64,000 nucleotides of DNA, taken from assembly GCF_902459465.1 (NCBI RefSeq), contig NC_047068.1, positions 14,903,195 through 14,967,194 of the forward strand, read 5' to 3'. Both the position numbers and the translations under genes were made by a program. Shown here in pieces: positions 56,403-64,000 of this stretch. The notes beneath the pieces are model-generated. The model saw only the letters and a program-made list of their open reading frames with translations. It was not told the DNA's origin and searched no databases. The DNA comes from Asterias rubens (taxonomy: Eukaryota; Echinodermata; Asteroidea; Forcipulatida; Asteriidae). How positions within the stretch are numbered: the stretch's first letter is position 1; the number at the start of each line of letters is the position of its first letter.

Positions 56403-57812
56403 TTAAGGTTTACGTAGTATCATACTGCATGCTTTGATGGGTTGATTCCATTCGTACCATACAATGCCTCGTTTGACACCAAGGTTCTGCTCATATTCAC
56501 CATTTAAGTGAGACTTCACTGTGCAGTCTTTGAACCACCAGGCTCCATGAGTTTGTTCTGCACAATTCTCATCGCTCGCCTCATCATTGTCTTTATCCTT
56601 TGTTGTGAACTTTTTGCCTTTGTTGTCATTAAGAGAGTTTTTTGCAGGTGCCCCTAATTTGTAATTGGTATAAGTGAATATATATTCACTTCCAGTAACG
56701 CTTACACCATCATACTCTACATATCCTGTTTCACCATCTGATTCAAGAACCACCCGTAGCTTGGTAAAACCTGCTGAGGTCAGGGCCACCAAGTTCTCAT
56801 TGCCAAGCCAGTACTCACCAGATGGATCACCAAAGCCAGACTTGTACTCATCCCAGTTGCGGTCAAAGTCTACACTGCCATTCAGTCGCCTCTGAAATAC
56901 AATCCATCCCCTATCATCAGTCACCATGTCGCAGTACACCCGCATATCAGCTGCACTGGATCCACTTGGGTAGACTGTGTATACGTTACTCCTGCTATAA
57001 CCAGTATCTCGAAACTCTTGGCAGCTGCTGAGTTTAGGCAGGGGGCTCTGAGCTGAAAAGAAGGGAGTTGTTGGCTCAGTGGATGAGGGTTGAGCTGTTG
57101 GCTCAGTGGATGAGGGTCGAGTTGTTGGCTCAGTGGATGAGGGTTGAGTTGTTGGCTCAGTGGATGAGGGTTGAGTTGTTGGCTCAGTGGATGAGGGTTG
57201 AGTTGTTGGCTCAGTGGATGAGGGTTGAGTTGTTGGCTCAGTGGATGAGGGTTGAGTTGTTGGCTTAGTGGATGAGGGTTGAGTTGTTGGCTCAGTGGAT
57301 GAGGGTTGAGTGGTCTGGTCTGTTATAGATGTCTTCACAGAGGATGTTTCCATTTCACAGTAAATCTGCTGACAGTTCACCAACCCATCAGGGCAGATGG
57401 TGTAATATCCACTTTTCTCAATCCCTCCCTGACAACTTTTGAAGCATTCAAAAGTTTTATCAACGGTGGAACGAATAGGTGTGCCCTCATCCATGTCAAA
57501 GTACAAACTTTCTTGATCTTCAACAAAGTCTTCAGTGTGTTCCGTCCTTGTAGAATTGTTCAACTCACAAAACCCTCTACATTTGTAGAAGTTGAAAGAC
57601 TTACAGTCTTTCTCCAGACCGCAATCCCGTCCACAGATGACATGATTGGCCACAGTTTTGTTCTTGTACACAAAGTTCTTGAGGACCATGTTTTCAGCAC
57701 TGAAGAACTGGTGTTTTAACTGACCACACTGACTGCCAAACCATTCCGCCATCGATGGAGAAAACCCCCAAATTGTCATGAAATAGAGGACAGAGAGAAT
57801 TTGCAGATCCAT
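56403..57812 (-). CDS. Secreted PAN + mucin-repeat + fibrinogen-related domain protein (FReD gene C)
   Basis: Intact single-exon frame of 469 residues, taking the ATG at 57812 (MDLQILSVLYFMTIWGFS) because it aligns with gene B; an in-frame ATG at 57845 would add 11 residues but hides the signal peptide. Order: signal peptide, PAN/Apple-like module, half-FReD cysteine piece (SGYYTICPDG ... QIYCEMETSS), nine copies of the 9-residue unit PSSTEPTTQ, then a complete C-terminal FReD (LPKLSSCQEF, WIVFQRRLNGSVDF, EYWLGNENL, KDKDNDEASDENC calcium loop, GAWWFKDC). The PAN half is nearly identical to gene B, while the FReD half is closer to gene D in its end (KPIKA/RKP type), which suggests exchange between paralogues. 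The Thr/Ser/Pro linker is probably heavily O-glycosylated. Confidence 0.87.
   Translation of the reverse strand: MDLQILSVLYFMTIWGFSPSMAEWFGSQCGQLKHQFFSAENMVLKNFVYKNKTVANHVICGRDCGLEKDCKSFNFYKCRGFCELNNSTRTEHTEDFVEDQESLYFDMDEGTPIRSTVDKTFECFKSCQGGIEKSGYYTICPDGLVNCQQIYCEMETSSVKTSITDQTTQPSSTEPTTQPSSTKPTTQPSSTEPTTQPSSTEPTTQPSSTEPTTQPSSTEPTTQPSSTEPTTRPSSTEPTAQPSSTEPTTPFFSAQSPLPKLSSCQEFRDTGYSRSNVYTVYPSGSSAADMRVYCDMVTDDRGWIVFQRRLNGSVDFDRNWDEYKSGFGDPSGEYWLGNENLVALTSAGFTKLRVVLESDGETGYVEYDGVSVTGSEYIFTYTNYKLGAPAKNSLNDNKGKKFTTKDKDNDEASDENCAEQTHGAWWFKDCTVKSHLNGEYEQNLGVKRGIVWYEWNQPIKACSMILRKP
57070..57310 (-). repeat. 27-bp coding minisatellite in FReD gene C
   Basis: Nine head-to-tail copies of a 27-bp unit (phase-matching GGATGAGG marks at 57081, 57108, 57135, and so on to 57297). 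On the minus strand each encodes PSSTEPTTQ. Copies differ by single bases (one E to K, one Q to R, one T to A). Because 27 is a multiple of three, gain or loss of copies keeps the frame. Confidence 0.95.
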
Positions 57813-57984
57813 ATTGAAACAGAGTTGACAACATTCACTCTTCAAGAAACAATGATGACATTAAATTGCACTCAGCAATTTTTGTTTGTTGAAGTGTTAG
57901 TTTGAGCACACGGCAAAGTCTAGAATCGTTTCCAACTTGCAGTTCTAGTATGTGGTCGTTGTTTTCCACCAGTGGTTTCTTTCC

Positions 57985-58165
57985 AAACACACTAGTTGGT
58001 CATATATCTCTGAGACGATGCAACTTGTCCGATCAGTCACCTGATTGGTTAGTATTTTATGGTTTCATGTGACCATTTCGATGACTTATCCAGTGATTGG
58101 TCTTCATGTAATTGTTCTAGCTAGGTGACTGGTACATCATTCCATCACTCCCACAGAGGCTGTTT
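57985..58165 (-). promoter_or_regulatory. 5' flank of FReD gene C with conserved ATTGG boxes
   Basis: Homologous to the gene B 5' flank: ACTAGTTGGTCA, then CACCTGATTGGTTAG and a third ATTGG box at CCAGTGATTGGTC, followed by AGGTGACTGGTACATCA. A TTAA-type MITE is inserted just distal (58166-58552), separating this proximal part from the outer block at 58598-58800. Confidence 0.35.
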
Positions 58166-58552
58166 TTAAAGGCAGTGGACACTATTGGTAATTACTCAAA
58201 ATAATTATTGGCATAAAACCTTTCTTGGTGACGAGTAATGGGGAGAGGTTGATGGTATAAAACATTGTGAGAAACGGCTCCCTCTGAAGTGCCATAGTTT
58301 TCGAGAAAGAAGTAATTTTCCACGAATGTCATTTCTAGACCTCAGGTTTAGAACTTGAGGTCTCGAAATCAACCATCTAAACGCACACAACTTCGTGTGA
58401 CAGGGGTGTTTTTTTCTTTCATTATTATCTCGCAACATCGATGACCGATTGAGCTCAAATTTTCACAGGTTTGTTATTTTATGCATATGTTGAGATACAC
58501 CAACTGTGAAGGCTAGTCTTTGACAATTACCAATAGTGTCCACTGCCTTTAA
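58166..58552. mobile_element. TTAA-flanked MITE, group 1, in FReD gene C 5' flank
   Basis: Full-length with TTAA at both ends and intact CAGTGGACACTATTGGTAAT termini. It splits the conserved upstream region of gene C. Confidence 0.87.
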
Positions 58553-59914
58553 TGTCACTCGATCAATTTTAAACCAGGCACCGCTTCCAAATCAAGGACT
58601 TCTTATGTGCTTCAGTCACCGAAACAGCCCATCGTCAGGAAATCACTCATTAAAAATGCCTGCAATGTACATCTTTTGGCAATATACCCTCCAACTGGAC
58701 AAAGCTTAATTGCATCGACTGATCCTATGCCTTATTGTGTCTCACGTTGATCTATGAATAGACGATCAATATTTCATGGACAGATCATTAGTTTATCATT
58801 AGGTTTAAAGGTTTACTCAACCAAAAAGGACTGATAACCTTTTCCAAATCTCTTTTGCCTTTGAATTCGACTGGAAACCAGATATTGAAGTCATTACCCA
58901 TGTATAGGTTCTATTGAGTTAATTGCAAAAGAAGAACATTTTAAAAATTGTAGTTAATTTCACCCCAGTTTCTGAAATCAAGGGTTTAATATCCACACTC
59001 TTCCATTATTATACGTTGTTTTTCACTACTGGATAACTTTATATCTTTAAACTAAGAACTACTAAAGAAACTTGTAGACCCTGTGCCCAACGCGCAATGC
59101 ACTTAGTCATAATTATCCGCTGACACTGTTCTGCTTCTTTACAGATCAACTTTAACGAAATCACTCTAACTAACTTGTCAACTTATCTGTTTTTGAATTT
59201 TTTATTTTTTGGTAATTATTTGGTCACAAGAGTGAAAGTTTCCTATAGTTTTTTTTTAAATTAAATTTAATCAGAAAAACCAGCCCCCGTCCTTATTCAA
59301 TTATTAAACTTGTGATTTTTCCCTGCCGTTAAAAGGCGTCCTACTTGGTTCACAGCAGAGACTCATAAAAAATTAAAGTGAAATCAACAATAAAGGACCA
59401 GTGACCTCAGTAAACCAGCGTAAAAGCAGTCTGTGTTGTAACCTTAATTAAATAAACCACAACATGGACTGGATGAAGGTTGTTTTATCTTAATTGCTGT
59501 GCATTTTCCATTTTCTTGTTTGGACCGTGACTGAAGCGTGACGTCACCGTACTGTTCTGATTCCTAGGGTCCTCAAGGCCTTGTATATAACTCAAAATAT
59601 TGTCCTTGCGTGTCACTGATCAATAAAAATGTGATTGATTTTGTGTGACATTATAAAACCATTTTGATTGGGTTTTATTACTTGATTAGATGTAATCAAT
59701 TTATTACACACTTGCTAACCTTTCTTTACCAAAGAACAATCATTTCGTTCAATTAGATCTTTTTAAGGTAAACCTTTCCTGCAGGTTTCATGTAGTTGTG
59801 ATTTATTTCCATAATAAGTAAGATGAATATATCCATCAAGTCCTTAAAATGATAGTCTACATTCGTACCAATCTAGGACCAATTACATAATGCTGCTTCA
59901 ACAATCAAGCACCG

Positions 59915-60060
59915 AGTAAAATGCCTGTGACTTTTTGTTCACAGAGCTCGGGAAAGCACTGAGTGTACAGTTCTTACTACATACATCGGTGTATATGGGT
60001 GAAACCAAAATTAATAATCTTTATCCCCGATGCAAATTTCCATCTTGTAATTGTTTTTAA
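59915..60060 (+). mobile_element. SINE body fragment (second type)
   Basis: ATGCCTGTGACTTTTTGTTC, GAGCTCGGGAAAGCACTGAG and ATCGGTGTATATGGGTGAAA match the body at 3400-3490. The tRNA head is missing. Confidence 0.62.
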
Positions 60061-60062
60061 AC

Positions 60063-60935
60063 CCTCCAGCTTCTAGCTAGGTGACTTGTTAATCGTTCCC
60101 ACAGAGGCTGTCCTTTATGTCACTGTGGTATTTATACTATTTTTTGTTTTATACATTTTTTACAGATCCAGCAGCTCATTCTGTGTATATTGGTCGCTAT
60201 GGGTTTAGTATTCCAGTTGCTACATGTATAATTTGTCCGATTTGTTTGGCTTTCATTTAAAACCATTGGACCATTTCGGTAAACAGTATTGTCCAAGGCC
60301 CACACTTCGTGTATCACAACTTATATATAAAATAACAAACCTGTGAAAATTTAGGCTCAATTGGTCATCGGCGTCGGTAGAAAATAACGGGAAAACCCAC
60401 CCTTGTTTCCGCACGTTGCGCCGTGTCATGACATGTGTTTAATTGTTTAAATGTTTTCTCAAAAAGTAAAGCATGTCATGGAATTCAAGAGAAGTCTTTC
60501 ACCATTACCTTCTGTAAACCCTGTAAGTTATTTGTAAATCTGTGAACTTTTAATTTTGTTTCTGTTCCGAAAGTGTCCAATGGCTTTTATTTAGCAGATG
60601 TTCTTTACAAACACAAGTTCTTTGAGTAGCTACTGTCGTAAAAACAAATTCAATATTCCAGACCCCAATCACATTATTAAAAAAAGTATAATAAATTGAT
60701 TCTTATATAGCACTTTATCACATGAAGGGATCAGGATGGCTATTCATTTGTGCTTCAGTCACCAAAACGACTCATCCTGAGAAAAAAAAAAAGAAAAAAA
60801 AATTCCTCCAGGCACATCTTTTTTGCAATATATGTATGCTTCAGCTGGACAAAGCTTAATTGCAGTGTCTGATCCTATGCCTTATTGTGTTGCTCAATTT
60901 CAAAAGAATAGAGGATCAATATTCATTAGATTATG
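60063..60935. other. Orphan copy of the FReD 5' flank with no FReD gene attached
   Basis: TTCTAGCTAGGTGACT ... CCCACAGAGGCTGT (60068-60115) matches the gene C 5' flank at 58115-58162. GTGCTTCAGTCACC and the AAGCTTAATTGCA, GATCCTATGCCTTATTGTGT run (60750-60890) match 58598-58740. No PAN or FReD reading frame lies on its gene-proximal side. It is interrupted by a TTAA-type MITE (60257-60590). Confidence 0.5.
60257..60590. mobile_element. TTAA-type MITE, group 3, inverted orientation
   Basis: Matches 26682-27054 in reverse: CATTTCGGTAAACAGTATTG on the left, TGTTCCGAAAGTGTCC on the right. TTAA kept on the left only. Confidence 0.75.
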
Positions 60936-61347
60936 AGGTATTCTCATGCATAAACTCATAATAATTTTGTTCTTCTAATTTTCTTATAACTTTTCAATCT
61001 GCAGACCAGATAATAAAATTATTACCCGTATATGGGCTCGCTATTCTAAATTGCAAAAGAAGAAAAGTTAAACACTGGTACTCAATTGTGAGGTTTATCA
61101 CCGAGTCTGTGTGTGTGCAATAATTGAGCGATAACTCAAGAAGGACTTGGCATATCAGCACAAAACTTGATTTTGAATCGGTTTTGGGATCCCCCAGAAG
61201 CCTCTTATTTTTTTTGACCCCCTCAATAATTATCAAGGTAAAACTGCTATTGTGATGGATGCAAAGTGGGACCCTTTGTTGGGTTTCCGGTCAAATGCAA
61301 TTTGACAGGATTCTTTTCCACTCTGTTCTCTTTATGAATAGCTAGCA

Positions 61348-61724
61348 TTAAAGGCACTGTACACGTTTTGTAATTGTCAAAGACCAGTGTTCTCACTTGG
61401 TGTATCCCATCATTAGCATAAAATAACAAGCCTGTGAAGATTTGGGCTCAATCGGTCATCGAAGTTGCGAGAAAATAATGAAAGAAAAAACACCCTTGTT
61501 TGATGAATTTGTGTGCTTTCAGATAGGAATAAAAGACTTCTAGCTAGAAGTCTTTTATTATTTAAGTGAGAAATTACCTCTTTCTCAAAAACTATGTTAC
61601 TTCAGAAGGGAGTCGTTTCCCACAATGTTTCATACTATCAACAGCTCTCCATTGCTTGTTACCAAGTCAGTTTTTAAAATAATATTTGTTTTGAGTAATT
61701 ACCAAACATGTACCTTCCCTTTAA
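61348..61724. mobile_element. TTAA-flanked MITE, group 2
   Basis: TTAA at both ends, full length, with a central perfect hairpin AAAAGACTTCTAGC / GCTAGAAGTCTTTT. Intergenic between FReD genes C and D. Confidence 0.83.
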
Positions 61725-62534
61725 GAGCAGGCATCTCTCTGAGAAATCTAATAATGCAATCAAGGACATAAAAACCCAATCTAGCATTCTGTTGATCTGC
61801 TAGAAAGTCAGGATTGTTTTCCTATCTATTTAATAATCCTGGCTTCTCATATAGCACTCAGGTTCGTCACTCAGTGACGCTCATGAAGCTAGTTGAAACA
61901 TTGAGTCAAATTAAGAAATCGTTCCGCGGTAGTGAAGTTTATAACAAGAAGTCCCCTAGATCCGCTAAAGTAGTAGTCCCAGCCATATTTCTACCTTGCA
62001 ATAGTTGCAGGACAGTTCTTTTCAGAGCTGAGAAAATCTACTCCAGATCAGTGGAATATAAGTTCTCAAAAGAACTTAATTTACCAGGCAAGAAAATACA
62101 CACATGATGTAAAACCCTAAACCAAATATATATTATATATACCATAAAATGCTTCATATCCCATAAAATAAATTTAGGTCTTGAAACTGAAACTGCTCTG
62201 AACTGAAGAGTTTGTCAAAATTTGTACATCTGTGACGACAATGGTGGTGTTTCATGGTGGTACAAACTTGAGCACTATCTTAGCACAGATATCTAAAAAC
62301 TATTTATACAACTATTTATTTTAAATGTTATTATTTTATGTGTATAATTAAAACAGATCCAGCAGCTCAATCTGTGTATATTGGTTGCTATGGGTATAGT
62401 ATCTAAACTGTTCAGTTGGTCCGACTTTCAGAAGTTATTCAAACACAGTGGTCAAGTTTCTAGCAGATGTTCTTTGAGTAGTTACTGTCATGAAAAGACC
62501 CCATTCACAGTTTAAAAAATACTTTCTTATATAT

Positions 62535-62915
62535 AGCGCTTTATCACACCCCTAGGGGCATATCAAAGCACTCAGTGCTTTTTCCTACATGGATTTTGGG
62601 CTTCGTTTTGTAGTATGAGACCTATTCCATTTATAGCACCATGTAATAGTTTACAAGGTGCGGTGGCGCAATATCCTGCCGATCAAATCTAGAACACTGG
62701 GGAGAGTCCCTTATCTTTATGATGGGTGCACTGGGTTCTTTTACGCACAATACATAACACACGGTACCTACGGCTTTACACCCCATCCAAAGGATGCAGC
62801 AACAACGGACACAAGAAAGCAAGTGTCAAGGACACATGTGTCATGACTGGGACTCGAACCCACACTCTGCTGACCAGAAACACCAGAGCTTGAGTCACGA
62901 CATGCCACGATAAAT
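62535..62915 (-). mobile_element. SINE (Leu/Ser-tRNA type), reverse
   Basis: Tail CATATCAAAGCACTCAGTG, body GTGCACTGGGTTCTTTTACG, B box GGGACTCGAACCCACACTC. Intergenic between FReD genes C and D. Confidence 0.72.
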
Positions 62916-63100
62916 GAAATAAAAAACATACACAAATGCATCTTTTCCATTCTATTTGTAAATTACAATCGGCCTTCAGCGGTAAACCAAAACTACCTCA
63001 ATTTTCATTGCTCAAACATAATTTGCTGGAAACCTAAACCAGACTCTCGATCAGCCAAGTCAAAAGAAAAATAGCATGGGACAGAAGGATGTACTCACTA

Positions 63101-64000
63101 TTAAGGTTTACGTAGTTTCATACAGCATACTTTGATGGGTTGATTCCATTTGTACCATACAATGCCTCGTCTGCCAACAGGGTTTTGCTCATATTCACCA
63201 TTTAGGTGAGACTTGACTGTGCAGTCTTTGAACCACCAGGCTCCATGAGTTTGTTCTGCACAATTCTCGCCATTATCGTTGTCGTCCTTTGTTTGAAATG
63301 GATTATTCTTGTTGTCATTTAGAGAGTCATCTGCATTGCCACCTATGAAATTGTCATAACTGAATATATATTCAATACCAGTAATGCGAACTCCACTATA
63401 CTCTGCATGTCCTTCTTCACCTGTCCATGTTGTAAGATCTACTCGTAGATTGGTATAACCTGCTGAGGTAAGTTCCACTAAGTTATCATTGCCAAGCCAG
63501 AATTCTCCTGATAGGTCACCGAAGCCAGTCTGGTATTCTGTCCAGTTGCGATAAAAGTCTACACTGCCATCAATTCGCCTCTGAAATACAATCAATCCCC
63601 TACCATCAGTCTCCATGTCACAGTACACCTTCATACCACTGGGTCCACTTGGGTAGATTGTGTATACATTACTCTTGCTATAACCAGCATCTCGAAACTC
63701 CTGACAGCTGCTGAATTTAGGCAGGGGGCTCTGAGTTGAAAAGAAGTGAGTTGTTGGATCACTGGTCAATTGATGAGTTGTTGGCTCAGTGGATGAGGGT
63801 TGAGTTGTTGGCTCAGTGGATGAGGGTTGAGTTGTTGGCTCAGTGGATGAGGGTTGAGTTGTTGGCTCAGTGGATGAGGGTTGAGTTGTTGGCTCAGTGG
63901 ATGAGGGTCGAGTTGTTGGCTCAGTGGATGAGGGTCGAGTTGTTGGCTCAGTGGATGAGGGTTGAGTTGTTGGCTCAGTGGATGAGGGTTGAGTTGTTGG
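63101..64000 (-). CDS. Mucin-repeat + fibrinogen-related domain protein (FReD gene D), N-terminus beyond window
   Basis: The frame is open from the stop at 63101 to the right edge (299 codons). At the edge it encodes at least eight copies of PSSTEPTTQ, then TSDPTTHFFS and a full FReD (LPKFSSCQEFRDAGYSKS, YCDMETDGRGLIVFQRR, EFWLGNDNL, GAWWFKDC, ending KLRKP). The calcium loop is one residue shorter than in gene C (KDDNDNGENC against KDKDNDEASDENC), and the usual GW of GGGW is GL. Signal peptide and PAN module, if present, are past 64000. Same strand and orientation as the three other family members. Confidence 0.83.
   Translation of the reverse strand, partial: PTTQPSSTEPTTQPSSTEPTTRPSSTEPTTRPSSTEPTTQPSSTEPTTQPSSTEPTTQPSSTEPTTQPSSTEPTTHQLTSDPTTHFFSTQSPLPKFSSCQEFRDAGYSKSNVYTIYPSGPSGMKVYCDMETDGRGLIVFQRRIDGSVDFYRNWTEYQTGFGDLSGEFWLGNDNLVELTSAGYTNLRVDLTTWTGEEGHAEYSGVRITGIEYIFSYDNFIGGNADDSLNDNKNNPFQTKDDNDNGENCAEQTHGAWWFKDCTVKSHLNGEYEQNPVGRRGIVWYKWNQPIKVCCMKLRKP
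63775..64000 (-). repeat. 27-bp coding minisatellite in FReD gene D, continuing off window
   Basis: At least eight copies of the same 27-bp unit as in gene C (marks at 63791, 63818 and so on to 63980), still in progress at the right edge. It encodes PSSTEPTTQ/R units in the linker before the FReD. Confidence 0.93.

Larger units (their letters stand above)
57813..63100. other. Intergenic between FReD genes C and D
   Basis: No gene supported. Contents: gene C 5' flank, TTAA-type MITEs (58166, 60257, 61348), a partial SINE (59915), the orphan FReD flank (60063-60935), a duplicated GATCCAGCAGCTCA(T/A)TCTG block (60164 and 62355), a fragment of the stem-loop element (61990-62105) and a SINE (62535). 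Confidence 0.7.

Noticed and set aside
57068-57268. Plus-strand repetitive ORF of LAQWMRVEL units
   Set aside because: Antisense reading of the 27-bp minisatellite of FReD gene C; open only because the unit length is a multiple of three.

Overview
The window is animal nuclear DNA: AT-rich, with long introns, canonical GT/AG splice sites, tRNA-derived SINEs, many small inverted-repeat transposons and simple repeats. The gene content (an orthologue of vertebrate TSC2, plus PAN + fibrinogen-domain secreted proteins in a tandem family) fits an invertebrate deuterostome, most likely an echinoderm such as a sea star. That placement is an inference from gene content and repeat style, not a database match.

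Layout. (1) 442-11141, minus strand: CHTF18 (CTF18), the large subunit of the alternative clamp loader. Fifteen exons could be placed with consistent phase, apart from one missing micro-exon; the C-terminus runs off the left edge. (2) 11142-11670: a short head-to-head promoter region with the 5' noncoding exon of the next gene. (3) 12788-37600, plus strand: TSC2 (tuberin). Twenty-six coding exons give 1251 codons in one continuous frame, but the model stops before the C-terminal RapGAP domain, for which no exon was found in the remaining 26 kb. (4) 44084-64000, minus strand: four related genes for secreted PAN/Apple + fibrinogen-related (FReD) proteins, each essentially one uninterrupted ORF. 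Two of them carry a 27-bp in-frame minisatellite encoding a Thr/Pro/Ser mucin-like linker; the last gene is cut by the right edge.

The rest is introns and intergenic DNA dominated by repeats: sixteen TTAA-flanked MITEs in four terminal-repeat groups, three SINE types with tRNA-like heads, TA-flanked and palindromic MITEs, a 589-bp foldback element with TTAGGG-like repeats inside it, a 68-bp tandem array, and a dispersed element carrying a covarying, histone-3'-end-like stem-loop.

Functionally the window has two unrelated halves. CHTF18 (replication and cohesion) and TSC2 (brake on Rheb/mTORC1) are single-copy housekeeping genes sharing a promoter region. The FReD cluster looks like a recently duplicated, fast-changing set of secreted lectin-like proteins, plausibly for recognition or immunity. 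The junction between the halves, where TSC2 loses its catalytic end, is the main point to check.
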